DNA of 64,000 nucleotides from Variovorax ginsengisoli (GCF_030486595.1 NZ_JAUJZH010000003.1:310001-374000); one strand, 5' to 3'; positions 18,850 to 28,575 are shown, counted from the first letter of the stretch. The notes: generated by a model not told the origin, from the letters alone. Translations and numbers: made by a program.

Positions 18850-19911
18850 TTATTCTTCTCGGATGCGGGCGGTGGAAAGCGGAAGCGAAAGTCCGGCGGG
18901 GTCGTTGACGCTGCACATGGCCGTCACGTAGGTGCGGGGCGGGATGCTGGCGTCGGGCTGCCAGGGGCGCGGCGAGACGTTGTAGGCGCCGACCTTGCCG
19001 AGGCCGCCATCGGCGTCGATGGCCATCATCTGCTCCATGCACATCTTGTTGCGGTCGACGCAACGGTTGACGATCGCATGGTAGAGGTCGGGCTCGACGC
19101 TGGCGAAGCGGCGCACGGGGTCGCGCTCGCTGGGGCGCTCGAGTTCGAGGTAGGCCGCGCGGGTCAGCGCGCCGCCGGCGGTCTTCGACTTCTGGACCCA
19201 GGCCTCGAAGTCGGGCTCGCTCACGCCATGGAAGCGGAAGCGCATGCCGGAGAAGCCGGCGCCGCTGTAGTTGGCCGAGAAGCCTTCGAAGTCACCGGGC
19301 TTGTTGATGACCGCGTTGAGCTTGGTCTCCATGCCCGGCATGGCGTAGATCTGGCCGGCCAGCGCCGGGATGAAGAAGGAGTTCATCACCGAGGAGGCGG
19401 TGATCTTGAAGACGATCGGACGGTCGATCGGCGCCGCCAGCTCGTTCACCGTGGCGATGCCCTGCTCCGGGTAGATGAACAGCCACTTCCAGTCGAGGGC
19501 CACCACCTCGACGGTCAGCGGCTTGACCTCGGACGGCACCGGGCGCCCGGGCTCGATGCGGCGCAGCGGGCGGTAGGGGTCGAGGGTGTGGGTGCTGATC
19601 CAGGTGATCGCGCCGAGGGCGATGATGATCAGCAGCGGCGCGCCCCAGATCGCCAGTTCGAGCTCGGTGGAGTGGTCCCAGTCGGGCGAATAGTTCGCCT
19701 CCTTGTTCGTCTGCCGGTAGCGCCAGGCGAAATAGATGGTGAGACCGATCACCGGCACGATGATCAGCAGCATCAGGACCGTGGAGACCACGATCAGCTG
19801 GCCTTGCTGGCGCGCGATGTCGCCGGACGCATTGAACAGCACCATGTCGCAGCCCGCCAACAGGGCGAGCGGGAGCAGGAGCAGTCCGCGGAGTTTCTTG
19901 AGGGGAGGCAT
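18850..19911 (-). CDS. cyoA: Cytochrome bo3 ubiquinol oxidase subunit II, lipoprotein
   Basis: A 353-residue subunit II. It starts with a lipoprotein signal ending LLAGC (Cys21), then two membrane helices and a cupredoxin domain ([42 protein letters not shown]). CuA ligands are absent, as expected for a quinol oxidase. It is the first gene of the cyoABCD-SURF1-regB-regA block. The ATG at 19911 is chosen because it gives a normal signal peptide; a GTG at 19947 is possible. The MHS transporter starts divergently 146 bases away, and this gap must hold the cyo promoter. Confidence 0.94.
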   Translation of the reverse strand: MPPLKKLRGLLLLPLALLAGCDMVLFNASGDIARQQGQLIVVSTVLMLLIIVPVIGLTIYFAWRYRQTNKEANYSPDWDHSTELELAIWGAPLLIIIALGAITWISTHTLDPYRPLRRIEPGRPVPSEVKPLTVEVVALDWKWLFIYPEQGIATVNELAAPIDRPIVFKITASSVMNSFFIPALAGQIYAMPGMETKLNAVINKPGDFEGFSANYSGAGFSGMRFRFHGVSEPDFEAWVQKSKTAGGALTRAAYLELERPSERDPVRRFASVEPDLYHAIVNRCVDRNKMCMEQMMAIDADGGLGKVGAYNVSPRPWQPDASIPPRTYVTAMCSVNDPAGLSLPLSTARIREE

Positions 19912-20057
19912 GCCGGAGGATGAGCGTTTGGTGCGCAAAGGGACCACAATCTACTTCGTTTGGCGACTGCGGGATATTGGACGTTTTGTCCTATGGCGGC
20001 AATCTCGATTCAGTGAGACCCTCGGGGAATCCAGTTGAACACGACCCAAAAGCAGAA

Positions 20058-21398
20058 ATGACGACGTCCAGCATCAGTCCCGGCGGCTCCTCGCCGCTGC
20101 ACGACACTCAGCACGACAGCCCCGACGCCGCCTCGGACCATTCGCCGATCGCCCCGGGCGAGATCGCGGTCGGCGTGATCATCGGCCGTGCCTCCGAGTA
20201 TTTCGACTTCTTCGTCTACGGCATCGCCTCGGTGCTGGTGTTCCCGGCGGTCTTCTTCCCGATGGAAAACCGCCTCGAGGGCACGCTCTACGCCTTCGTG
20301 ATCTTCTCCTTCGCCTTCATCGCCCGGCCGTTCGGCACCGTGGCCTCGATGGCGATCCAGCGCCGCTTCGGGCGCGAGGCCAAGCTGACGGCGGCGCTGT
20401 TCATGCTCGGCATCTCGACCGCAGGCATCGCCTTCCTGCCGGGCTACGCGAGCATGGGCTTCGCCTCGATCATCGCGCTGTCGATCCTGCGCGTCGGCCA
20501 GGGCATCGCGCTCGGCGGCTCCTGGGACGGCCTGCCCTCGCTGCTGGCGCTCAATGCGCCGCCGAACCGCCGCGGCTGGTACGCCATGCTGGGCCAATTG
20601 GGTGCGCCGGTTGGCTTTTTCGTCGCCAGCGCCCTGTTCGCATTCCTGTATTCCAGCCTGTCGACCGAGGACTTCCTCGATTGGGGTTGGCGTTACACCT
20701 TTTACGTCGCGTTTGCGATCAATGTCGTGGCGCTGTTCGCCCGGCTGCGTCTGGTGGCCACCAACGAATACGACCGCCTGCTCGAAGAGCGCGAGCTGGA
20801 GCCGGCCAGCGTGGTCGAGATCACCCGTTCGCAGGGCTCCAACCTGGTCATCGGCGCCTTCGCCGCCCTGGCCAGCTATGCGCTGTTCCACCTGATCACG
20901 GTGTTTCCGCTGTCGTGGATCACCCTCTACTCCACCCAGTCGGTGAGCGAATTCCTGGTCATCCAGATGGTCGGCGCGGTGCTCGGTGCCATCGGTATCG
21001 TGATCTCCGGCGTGATCGCCGACCGCATCGGCCGCCGCAACACCCTGGGCAGCCTGGCGGTGGCGATCGCCGTGTTCAGCGGATTCGCCCCGACCTTGCT
21101 CGACGGCGGCAAGCTCGGCCAGGACGTCTTCATCCTGGTCGGCTTCGTGATCCTGGGCCTGTCCTATGGCCAGGCGGCCGGGGCGGTGACAGCCAATTTC
21201 GAGTCGCGCTACCGCTACACCGGCGCCGCGCTCACGGCCGACCTCGCCTGGCTGATCGGTGCCGCTTTCGCGCCGCTGGTGGCGCTGGGCCTGTCGGCCA
21301 ACTTCGGCTTGGGCTATGTCAGCGTCTACCTGCTGTCGGGGGCGCTGTGCACCCTGGCCGCGCTGCGGGTCAACAAGGCGCTCGAAATCCGGGACTAG
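20058..21398 (+). CDS. MFS transporter, metabolite:H+ symporter (MHS) type
   Basis: A 446-residue protein with twelve predicted helices. GRASEYFDFFVYGIASVLVF near residue 45 and ADRIGRRNTLG near 320 are typical of the MHS subgroup, which imports organic acids or osmolytes. The first 35 residues form a polar cytoplasmic tail. The substrate cannot be told from sequence. It is divergent from cyoA and convergent with the DedA gene, 19 bases apart. Confidence 0.88.
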   Translation: MTTSSISPGGSSPLHDTQHDSPDAASDHSPIAPGEIAVGVIIGRASEYFDFFVYGIASVLVFPAVFFPMENRLEGTLYAFVIFSFAFIARPFGTVASMAIQRRFGREAKLTAALFMLGISTAGIAFLPGYASMGFASIIALSILRVGQGIALGGSWDGLPSLLALNAPPNRRGWYAMLGQLGAPVGFFVASALFAFLYSSLSTEDFLDWGWRYTFYVAFAINVVALFARLRLVATNEYDRLLEERELEPASVVEITRSQGSNLVIGAFAALASYALFHLITVFPLSWITLYSTQSVSEFLVIQMVGAVLGAIGIVISGVIADRIGRRNTLGSLAVAIAVFSGFAPTLLDGGKLGQDVFILVGFVILGLSYGQAAGAVTANFESRYRYTGAALTADLAWLIGAAFAPLVALGLSANFGLGYVSVYLLSGALCTLAALRVNKALEIRD

Positions 21399-21417
21399 CC
21401 CGGCGCCACTATCGCCA

Positions 21418-21969
21418 CTACCGACGCGCGTGCCACTGGCGCCACAGCGCCACGGCCAGCGTGATCACCAGCGCGCCGAGGATCAGTTGATGCTCGTACG
21501 GTTTCAGGTGGCCGATCGCCGCGTGCAGCCAGCCCGTCAGCTTGAGGCCGAACAGGCTCACGATGGCCGCCCAGAGCAGCGCGGCCACGGCGTCGAGCAC
21601 TGCAAAGAGAGGGGCCCGCATCGGGCCCATGCCCAGCGTGGCCGGCAGCGCGATGCGCAGGCCCCAGGCGAAGCGCATCAGGAAGATCGTCGCCACCGGA
21701 TGTCGGTCGACGAAGCCATTGACCCGTTCGATGTGGGCCCGCAGCTTGGGCCGGCTTGCCAGCAGTGCGGCGCCCTTGCGGCGGCCCAGGTGGAAGTAGA
21801 ACTGGTCGGTCAGGAACGCCGCCGCCGCACCGCAGGCGATCAGCGGTCCCAGCGAGAGGTAGCCCTGGTGCACCGCGAAGGCGCCCAGCATCAGGATCGT
21901 CTCACCCTCGAAGATGCCGGCCACGAAGACCACGATGTAGCCGTATTGCTGGAGCAGCTCGGACAGCAT
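21418..21969 (-). CDS. DedA-family membrane protein
   Basis: A 183-residue protein with FEGETILMLGAF near residue 20, FYFHLGRRKG near 58 and FLMRFAWGLRIALPATLG near 96, all DedA/VTT signatures including the conserved Glu and Arg. DedA proteins act in lipid flipping and envelope homeostasis and depend on the proton motive force. It lies 12 bases after mrpG and is probably the last gene of the Mrp transcript. Confidence 0.88.
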   Translation of the reverse strand: MLSELLQQYGYIVVFVAGIFEGETILMLGAFAVHQGYLSLGPLIACGAAAAFLTDQFYFHLGRRKGAALLASRPKLRAHIERVNGFVDRHPVATIFLMRFAWGLRIALPATLGMGPMRAPLFAVLDAVAALLWAAIVSLFGLKLTGWLHAAIGHLKPYEHQLILGALVITLAVALWRQWHARR

Positions 21970-21981
21970 CGGAAGGTGGCC

Positions 21982-22317
21982 TCAGCCCGGCGGCGGGACG
22001 TCGCTTTTCTTCTGCCGCTCGCGGAACAGCGCCGCACGCATCAGGAAGATGGTGGTGACCGGCGCGGTGAGGGCGACGAAGAGGGCGATCAGCACCGCGT
22101 GCAGGAACAGGCTGCGCCCCTGCACCGAGAAGTAGATGATGGTGGCCAGCGTCATGCACCAGACGCCGAGCGTCGCGCCCAGCGTGGGCGCGTGGATGCG
22201 GCGGAAGAAGGTCGGGATGCGCACCAGGCCGAAGGAGCCGATGGCGGCGAACGCGGCGCCGACCACCGCGAAGACTGCAGTCAGCACCTCGGCCCACAGT
22301 GGCAATGCCTCATTCAT
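21982..22317 (-). CDS. mrpG: Mrp-type cation/H+ antiporter subunit G
   Basis: A 111-residue subunit with three helices. GLVRIPTFFRRIHAPTLGATLG is the MnhG/MrpG/PhaG signature. The ATG at 22317 starts MNEALPLWAE. It is the last subunit of the operon but is separated from mrpF by 82 bases that hold a copy of the intergenic repeat, whereas the other subunits overlap. Confidence 0.92.
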   Translation of the reverse strand: MNEALPLWAEVLTAVFAVVGAAFAAIGSFGLVRIPTFFRRIHAPTLGATLGVWCMTLATIIYFSVQGRSLFLHAVLIALFVALTAPVTTIFLMRAALFRERQKKSDVPPPG

Positions 22318-22321
22318 TGCA

Positions 22322-22395
22322 GCCCCCACGCTCGGCACTTCGTGTCCTCGCTGCCCCCCGAGGGGGCGCGAGCTTGCTTGGGGCGGCCCGGCGCG
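22322..22395 (+). repeat. GC-rich intergenic repeat, copy 2, inside the Mrp operon
   Basis: The sequence runs from GCCCCCACGCTCGGCACTTC through CGCTGCCCCCCGAGGGGG to TTGGGGCGGCCCGGCGC and differs from copy 1 mainly in the middle (GCGCGAGCTTGC). It lies between mrpF and mrpG and is transcribed from its complementary strand in the operon mRNA, where the CCCCCCGAGGGGG core could fold. Confidence 0.85.
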
Positions 22396-22399
22396 GCGC

Positions 22400-22678
22400 T
22401 CATTCGATCACCTCCCCGCGCAGCAGGAACTTGGCGATCGCCGTCGACCCGACGAAGCCGAACAGCGCGATCAGCATCGCGGCCTCGAAGTAGACGTTGC
22501 TCGCGTAGACGATGCCCAGCACCAGCATCATGAGCATGCCGTTGATGTAGAGGCAGTCGAGCGCCATCACCCGGTCTTGCGCGGTCGGCCCGACGAGCAG
22601 GCGGAACAGCGCGCACAGCATCGCCACCGCCAGCAGCATCAGCGCCAGCTTGAGGGCCCAGAAGAGCACGGGCGTCAT
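22400..22678 (-). CDS. mrpF: Mrp-type cation/H+ antiporter subunit F
   Basis: A 92-residue, three-helix subunit. LLVGPTAQDRVMALDCLYIN is the MrpF/MnhF signature. Its start overlaps the mrpE stop (ATGA). Confidence 0.93.
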   Translation of the reverse strand: MTPVLFWALKLALMLLAVAMLCALFRLLVGPTAQDRVMALDCLYINGMLMMLVLGIVYASNVYFEAAMLIALFGFVGSTAIAKFLLRGEVIE

Positions 22679-23169
22679 GATTCGAAGATCTCCATCAGCG
22701 GGGCTTCATAGCGGGTCTTGACCATGGCGATGAAGGCCGGCACGTCGTCGAGGTCGAACACGTGGATCAGCAGGGTCGAGCGGTCGAGTGCGATCTCGGC
22801 CCAGGCGGTGCCGGGCGTCAGGCAGATGATCATGGCCAGCACCGCGAGCGCGTTGGGGTCGCGCATCTCGAGAGGCACGCGCACGAAGCAAGGCGACATC
22901 TGTGCGCTGCGGCGGGTCAGCAGCAGGCGCGCGACGCTCAGCGCCGACTCGACCAGGTCATGGGCCACCACGCCCGAGAGCCGCAGCGCCACCGCCGGGC
23001 GGCGCATGTGCGCGCGGGCCGGCCGCAGCGACTGGGTCAGCAGCGGCACCGCGATCGCGAGGATCGCCGCCAGCAGCAGGGTGGCGGCATCGAGCGACTG
23101 ATTCAGCAGCAGCCACACCACGAACAGCGCGATCGACAGCGAGGGCGCCGGCAGCCAGCGCGCGATCAT
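22675..23169 (-). CDS. mrpE: Mrp-type cation/H+ antiporter subunit E
   Basis: A 164-residue subunit. MIICLTPGTAWAEIALDRSTLLIHVFDLDD near residue 110 contains the conserved TPGT motif of MrpE. The N-terminal half has membrane helices and the C-terminal half is a soluble domain. It overlaps mrpD and mrpF by four bases each. Confidence 0.92.
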   Translation of the reverse strand: MIARWLPAPSLSIALFVVWLLLNQSLDAATLLLAAILAIAVPLLTQSLRPARAHMRRPAVALRLSGVVAHDLVESALSVARLLLTRRSAQMSPCFVRVPLEMRDPNALAVLAMIICLTPGTAWAEIALDRSTLLIHVFDLDDVPAFIAMVKTRYEAPLMEIFES

Positions 23170-24866
23170 TTCGCAGCTCCCGGCTTGGCAGGCGGATTGG
23201 GCACCTGCGCCGCACTGAGCACGGCCCGGCGGTAGGCGGTGGGCGAGAACAGGCCCTCGGCGGTTGCGGCCGCATGGTGCATCACCGGGCCGGCTTCGAT
23301 CGTCAACGCCAGGCAGGCGGCCAGCAGTGCCGCGACCGGAAGCACCTCGAGGGCTGGCAAGGCCGGCAAGGTGGCGTGGGCCTGGGTCCAGAAATGCCGG
23401 ATGCCGGTACGGCCCAGCGCCAGCAGCGAGAAAAGGCCCGAGAACATCAGCAGCCCGAGAAAGACCCAGCCCGCCGGCGTGACGTGCTCGGCGCCGAGCA
23501 GGCCCGACAGCATCGCGAACTTGCCGACGAAGCCCGACAGCGGCGGCATGCCCGCCAGCAGCAGCGTGCAGCAGACGAAGCTGAGCCCGAGGAAGGCGAC
23601 GCCGGCCGGGATGGCGCGGCCGTAGAGCGCCTGTGCATCGTCGTCGAGGTTGACGTCGTCGAGCCGGCGCAGGTCCTTGGACAGGAAGGGCGCGTCGCCC
23701 GCCGCCTCGTGCGGCGCGATGCTCCGGCCCTCGTTGCGCCAGCGCTCGATCATGTCGATGAGCATGAAGAAGGCGGCCACCGCCAGGGTCGAGGTCAGCA
23801 GGTAGTACAGCGCGCCGGCCCATATCGCGGGCTGGCCGAAGCCGATCGCCGCCAGCAGCGTGCCGGCCGAGACCAGCACGCTGAAGCCGGCCAGGTTCGA
23901 CAACCGCTGGGTCCCCACGATACCGAAGGCGCCAACGAACAGCGTCGCCATGCCGATCGTGGTCAGCACGCCCTGGCCGACTTGCGCCGAGGCGCCGGTG
24001 TCGGGTGCGAACAGCACGGTCCAGAGCCGCAGGATGGTGTAGATGCCCAGCTTGGTCAGCAGCGAGAACACCGCCCCCACCGGGGCCACCGCCGCGCTGT
24101 AGGCCGGCACCAGCCAGAAATTGAGCGGCCAGGCCCCGGCCTTGGCGAAGAAGGCCGTCCCGAGGATGGCCGCGGCCGCGTGCACCAGCCCGCGGTCGGC
24201 GGGATCCAGCTGCGCGATGCGCACGCCCAGGTCGGCCATGTTGAGCGTGCCGGTCACGCCGTAGAGCAGCGCGGCGCCGACCAGGAACAGCGACGAGGCG
24301 GCCAGGTTGATGGCGACGTAGTGCAGCCCCGCCTGCACCCGCAGCCGCCCCGAGCCGTGCAGCAGCAGCCCGTACGACGCGGCCAGCATGACCTCGAAGA
24401 AGACGAACAGGTTGAACAGGTCGCCGGTGAGGAAGGCGCCGTTGAGCCCCATCAGCTGCAGCTGCAGCAGCGGATGGAAATGGACGCCCGCGCGGTCCCA
24501 GCGCGAGGTCGAGTAGATCGAGGCGGCAAAGGCGACCACGCCGGTCAGCGCGACCATCATGGTCGACAGCCGGTCGGCCACCAGCACGATGCCGAAGGGC
24601 GCGCGCCAGTTGCCCGGCAGGTAGACGCCGATCGAGCCGGGGCCGCCGCCGGTGTCTGGCGCGTTGACCCAGCGCAGCAAAGCCAGCGCGGTCAAGAGGC
24701 CGATCAGGCCCGAGGCCACGCTGAGCGCCGACTTGCTTCGGCGATGTTCCTCGCCGAGCAGCAGCATCAGGGCGGCGGTCAGCATCGGCACCAGGATCGG
24801 CACCGCGATCAGGTGCGGCATGCTGAACTCGAGCAGCCGGTCGAGGAAGGCGAAAGGCTCGCTCAT
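23166..24866 (-). CDS. mrpD: Mrp-type cation/H+ antiporter subunit D
   Basis: A 566-residue proton-channel subunit homologous to complex I NuoM/N. LMGLNGAFLTGDLFNLFVFFE near residue 123 carries the conserved membrane Glu, and KAGAWPLNFWLVPAYSAAVAP near 241 carries the conserved Lys and Pro. It has about fourteen helices. MrpA and MrpD together form the ion path. It overlaps mrpC and mrpE. Confidence 0.95.
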   Translation of the reverse strand: MSEPFAFLDRLLEFSMPHLIAVPILVPMLTAALMLLLGEEHRRSKSALSVASGLIGLLTALALLRWVNAPDTGGGPGSIGVYLPGNWRAPFGIVLVADRLSTMMVALTGVVAFAASIYSTSRWDRAGVHFHPLLQLQLMGLNGAFLTGDLFNLFVFFEVMLAASYGLLLHGSGRLRVQAGLHYVAINLAASSLFLVGAALLYGVTGTLNMADLGVRIAQLDPADRGLVHAAAAILGTAFFAKAGAWPLNFWLVPAYSAAVAPVGAVFSLLTKLGIYTILRLWTVLFAPDTGASAQVGQGVLTTIGMATLFVGAFGIVGTQRLSNLAGFSVLVSAGTLLAAIGFGQPAIWAGALYYLLTSTLAVAAFFMLIDMIERWRNEGRSIAPHEAAGDAPFLSKDLRRLDDVNLDDDAQALYGRAIPAGVAFLGLSFVCCTLLLAGMPPLSGFVGKFAMLSGLLGAEHVTPAGWVFLGLLMFSGLFSLLALGRTGIRHFWTQAHATLPALPALEVLPVAALLAACLALTIEAGPVMHHAAATAEGLFSPTAYRRAVLSAAQVPNPPAKPGAAK

Positions 24867-25216
24867 TCCTGCGCCTCCGTGCGTTCCCTGCCGTCGACGT
24901 GGTCGGTGCCGGTCAGGCCGCGCGAGGCCAGCAGCACGACCAGGAACAGCGCCGTCATCGCGAAGCCGATCACGATCGCGGTCAGGACCAGCGCCTGCGG
25001 CATCGGATCGGCGGTGTTGGCGAGCGTCGCGACCAGGCCCGGTTCGAGCACCGGCTCGCTGTCGACCTTGAGCCGCCCCATGCTGAAGATGAACAGGTTG
25101 ACGGCGTAGGAGATCAGGGTGAGGCCCATGATCACCTGGAAGGTGCGCGGACGCAGCAGCAGGTACACGCCCGACCCGGTGACGATGCCGATGGCGATGG
25201 CGAGCACGACTTCCAT
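24863..25216 (-). CDS. mrpC: Mrp-type cation/H+ antiporter subunit C
   Basis: A 117-residue, three-helix subunit homologous to NuoK. GVYLLLRPRTFQVIMGLTLI and DPMPQALVLTAIVIGFA are diagnostic. The ATG at 25216 overlaps the mrpA stop. Confidence 0.95.
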   Translation of the reverse strand: MEVVLAIAIGIVTGSGVYLLLRPRTFQVIMGLTLISYAVNLFIFSMGRLKVDSEPVLEPGLVATLANTADPMPQALVLTAIVIGFAMTALFLVVLLASRGLTGTDHVDGRERTEAQE

Positions 25217-28155
25217 CAGGCGGTCGCTCCGGCTTCGGCCGCGACGCGCGCGGCCTCCCGCTCGGCCTGCTCGTCGGACCAGCGATGGCTGCGCACCGAC
25301 TGGTGGGCCAGCGCGGTGAGGATCAGCATGGTCGCGCCGAGCACCAGCGAGAACACGCCCATGTCGAAGAACAGCGCGCTCGGCACGTGAACCTCGCCGA
25401 GCAACGGCAGGTGCAGGTGCGCGGTGTGCGTGGTGAGGAACGGATAGCCGAGCACCACAGCGCCGCCGCCGGTGGCCAGGGCCAGCAGCAGGCCGACCGC
25501 GATCCAGCGGCGCGGATAGATCCGCAGGTGCTCCTCGACCCACTCGGTGCCCGAGACGATGAACTGCAGCAGCAGCGCCACCGACATCACCAGACCGGCG
25601 ACGAAGCCGCCGCCCGGCTGGTTGTGGCCGCGCATGAAGAAATAGACCGAGACCAGCACCGACAGCGGCAGCAGCAGCCGCACCAGCACCGCCGGCACCA
25701 TCAGGTAGCCGACGGCCGTGTCCTTGGCCCGGCGCGGATTCAGCAGGTCGCTGCTGCCGTCGGCCGGCTGCAGCCGCTGCTGGATCGGCAGCGCCATCGA
25801 CTCGATCGCCGGCCGGAAGCGCCGCAGCAGCGCATACACCGTCAGCGCGACCACCCCGAGCACCGTGATCTCGCCGAAGGTGTCGAAGCCGCGGAAGTCG
25901 ACCAGCATCACGTTGACCACGTTGCTGCCGCCGCCCAGGAACAGCGCGTTGTCGAGGAAGAAGGGCGAGATGCTGAGCGGGAACGGCCGCGTCATGACGC
26001 TCCAGGCGATGGCCGACATGCCGGCGCCGGCGGCGATCGCGATGGCGAGGTCGCGTCCGCGCCGGCTCCAGTGGCGCAGTGGCGCGCCGACCGGCTCCGA
26101 CTTGGCGCTGCGCATCGGCAGCCAGCGCAGCCCGAGCAGGATCAGCACCGTGGTGACGGCCTCGACCACCAGTTGCGTCAGCGCCAGGTCGGGCGCCGAG
26201 AACCAGATGTAGGTGATGCAGCACACCAGGCCCGCGCCCGAGGCCAGCATCAGCGAAGCGAGCCGGTGGAACTTGGCCTGCCAGGCCGCGCTCACCGCGC
26301 AGGTGGCGCCGATCAGCCAGGTCATCGCGAACATCGGGGAGAAGGTGAGCAGTTCGCGCGAGCCGCGCGCGACCGGCGTGACCCAAAGTGCCGCGCCGGC
26401 GCCTGCCAGCGCCACGGCGACCAGCAGCAGCAACTGCATCTGCAGCCGGCGGGTGCCGAGCAGCCGGCGGCTGCGGCGGCCGGCTTCGCTGAGGCGCGCC
26501 ATCAGGTTCTCGAAGATCCGCTGGCCGTCGAAGTAGTGCAGCAGCGGCGTGGTCGAGAGCACGCCGCGAGCGCGGCCGTGCCGCTGCAGCAGGTAGAGCA
26601 GGGCGCCGCCCGCCAGAGCGATGAAGCTCATCAAGAGCGGCAGGTTGAAGCCGTGCCATAGCGCCAGGCTGTAGGCCGGCAGCTCGCCGCCGACCACCGG
26701 CGCCGCTGCGGCGGCCAGGAAGGCACCGACCGACCAGGCCGGCGCAATGCCGACCACCAGGCAGATCAGGACCAGCAGCTCGGCCGGCACCCGCATCCAG
26801 TGCGGCGGCTCGTGCGGCGTCTTCGGGACATCGGACCCGCATGGCGGACCGAAGAACACATCGAACACGAAACGGGCCGAGTAGGCCACGCTGAAGATCC
26901 CGGCGATCGTGGCGATCACCGGCAGGCCGCGGTCGACCCAGACGTTCGACTGGATGAAGACCGTCTCGGCGAAGAACATCTCTTTCGACAGGAAGCCGTT
27001 GAGCAGCGGCACGCCGGCCATCGAGGCGCTGGCGATGATCGCCAGCGTGCCGGTGATCGGCATCAGCTTCATGAGGCCGCTGAGCTTGCTGATGTCGCGG
27101 GTGCCGCTCTCGTGGTCGATGATGCCGGCCGCCATGAACAGCGAGGCCTTGAAGGTCGCGTGGTTCATGATGTGGAACACCGCCGCGACCGCCGCCAGTC
27201 GGCTGTTGAGGCCGAGCAGCAGCGTGATGAGCCCGAGGTGCGAGATGGTCGAATAGGCCAGCAGCGCCTTCAGGTCGCGCTGGAACATCGCGATGTAGCC
27301 GCCCAGCAGCAAGGTGATCGCGCCGGCGCCGCCGACCAGCCAGAACCAGGGCTCGGTGCCCGACAGCACCGGCCACAGCCGCGCCATCAGGAACACGCCG
27401 AGCTTCACCATCGTGGCCGAATGCAGGTAGGCCGAGACCGGCGTCGGTGCCGCCATCGCGCGCGGCAGCCAGAAGTGGAACGGAAACTGCGCGCTCTTGG
27501 TGAAGGCGCCCACCAGCACCAGCACCAGCACGGCGGGATAGAGTGGGTTGGCGCGGATCAGGTCGCCCGAGGCCAGCACCATGTCGAGGTCATAGCTGCC
27601 GACGATGCGCCCGAGGATCAGCACCCCGGCCAGCAGGCAGAGCCCGCCGGCGGCGGTGACCGTGAGCGCCATGCTGGCGCCGCGCCGGGCATCGCGCCGG
27701 TGGTGCCAGTAGCCGATCAGCAGGAACGAGAACAGGCTGGTGAGCTCCCAGAACATCACCATCTGGATCAGGTTGCCCGACAGCACCACGCCCATCATGG
27801 CGCCCATGAAGGCGAGGAAGAACGAGAAGAAGCGCGGCACCGGATCGGAGGCCGACATGTAGTAGCGCGCATAGAGCACCACCAGCGCGCCGATGCCCAG
27901 CACCAGCATGCAGAACAACCAGGCGAAGCCGTCCATGCGGAACGTGAGGTCGAGCCCGAGCACGGGCAGCCATTCGACTCGCTGGCGGATCACGTTGCCG
28001 TCGGCGAGGCTCGGAAAGAACCAGGCCGCCTGGATCGCGCAGCCCAGCGCGACCAGCCCGGCCAGCGTCGATTCCCGGTTGCGCGCGTCCGATGGCAGCA
28101 GCGCGGCGAGGACGCTGGCGACAAAGGGAAGGGCAACGAGGAAGACAAGGGGCAT
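25216..28155 (-). CDS. mrpA: Mrp-type cation/H+ antiporter subunit A (fused A-B form)
   Basis: A 979-residue subunit, the long proteobacterial form in which the NuoL-like MrpA region is followed by the MrpB domain (SVYFFMRGHNQPGGGFVAGL near residue 845). Proton-channel signatures include FKASLFMAAGIIDHESGTRD and FPFHFWLPRAMAAPTPVSAY. The complex exchanges Na+ or other cations for H+ and supports pH and salt tolerance. The ATG at 28155 is chosen; the eleven preceding residues of open frame lack membrane character. The next gene upstream, the fluoride channel, is 42 bases away. Confidence 0.94.
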   Translation of the reverse strand: MPLVFLVALPFVASVLAALLPSDARNRESTLAGLVALGCAIQAAWFFPSLADGNVIRQRVEWLPVLGLDLTFRMDGFAWLFCMLVLGIGALVVLYARYYMSASDPVPRFFSFFLAFMGAMMGVVLSGNLIQMVMFWELTSLFSFLLIGYWHHRRDARRGASMALTVTAAGGLCLLAGVLILGRIVGSYDLDMVLASGDLIRANPLYPAVLVLVLVGAFTKSAQFPFHFWLPRAMAAPTPVSAYLHSATMVKLGVFLMARLWPVLSGTEPWFWLVGGAGAITLLLGGYIAMFQRDLKALLAYSTISHLGLITLLLGLNSRLAAVAAVFHIMNHATFKASLFMAAGIIDHESGTRDISKLSGLMKLMPITGTLAIIASASMAGVPLLNGFLSKEMFFAETVFIQSNVWVDRGLPVIATIAGIFSVAYSARFVFDVFFGPPCGSDVPKTPHEPPHWMRVPAELLVLICLVVGIAPAWSVGAFLAAAAAPVVGGELPAYSLALWHGFNLPLLMSFIALAGGALLYLLQRHGRARGVLSTTPLLHYFDGQRIFENLMARLSEAGRRSRRLLGTRRLQMQLLLLVAVALAGAGAALWVTPVARGSRELLTFSPMFAMTWLIGATCAVSAAWQAKFHRLASLMLASGAGLVCCITYIWFSAPDLALTQLVVEAVTTVLILLGLRWLPMRSAKSEPVGAPLRHWSRRGRDLAIAIAAGAGMSAIAWSVMTRPFPLSISPFFLDNALFLGGGSNVVNVMLVDFRGFDTFGEITVLGVVALTVYALLRRFRPAIESMALPIQQRLQPADGSSDLLNPRRAKDTAVGYLMVPAVLVRLLLPLSVLVSVYFFMRGHNQPGGGFVAGLVMSVALLLQFIVSGTEWVEEHLRIYPRRWIAVGLLLALATGGGAVVLGYPFLTTHTAHLHLPLLGEVHVPSALFFDMGVFSLVLGATMLILTALAHQSVRSHRWSDEQAEREAARVAAEAGATA

Positions 28156-28197
28156 TGCGGTCGATTCTATCGACCGGCCCCGCGGCAATTTCCCAGG

Positions 28198-28575
28198 TCA
28201 GGCCATGAAATGCTGCACCGTCCGGATGCCGAGCCAGGTGAGGGCCAGCGAGCCCGCCACGTGCAGCATCGCGGTGCCGAATGCGAGACCCAGGCGGCCC
28301 TGCATGAGCATGGCGACGACTTCGGCGGAGAAGCTCGAGAAGGTGGTCAGTCCGCCCAGGAAGCCGGTGATCAGCGCGAGGCGCCAGACCGGGTCGAGTT
28401 GCGGCATCGCCTGGAAGCTCGCGACGGCAATGCCGATGAGGTAGCCGCCGACCAGGTTGGCGGCCACGGTTCCCCAGGGCAGCGAACCCGGCGGCGACAA
28501 CCACAGGCCGAGGCCCCAGCGGCTCAGTGCGCCGATGGAGGCACCGGCGGAGATGGAGAGGACGTGAACGAGCAT
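28198..28575 (-). CDS. crcB: Fluoride channel, CrcB/Fluc family
   Basis: A 125-residue, four-helix protein. GALSRWGLG near residue 15, [13 protein letters not shown] near 36 and [16 protein letters not shown] near 71 are the family signatures, including the Asn and Phe residues lining the fluoride pore. It exports fluoride. Only 16 bases separate it from the TRAP permease stop, so there is no room for a fluoride riboswitch directly upstream. Confidence 0.95.
   Translation of the reverse strand: MLVHVLSISAGASIGALSRWGLGLWLSPPGSLPWGTVAANLVGGYLIGIAVASFQAMPQLDPVWRLALITGFLGGLTTFSSFSAEVVAMLMQGRLGLAFGTAMLHVAGSLALTWLGIRTVQHFMA

Noticed and set aside
16838..18931. Long open frame on the plus strand opposite cyoB
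   Set aside because: It is an antisense mirror of a highly GC-biased gene; its translation is rich in His, Asp, Glu, Gln and Arg and has no domain, while cyoB has all heme and copper ligands.
22902..25109. Long open frames opposite mrpD/mrpC and mrpA (also 26800-28638)
   Set aside because: Antisense mirrors; composition dominated by Arg, Gln, Gly and His, no domains.
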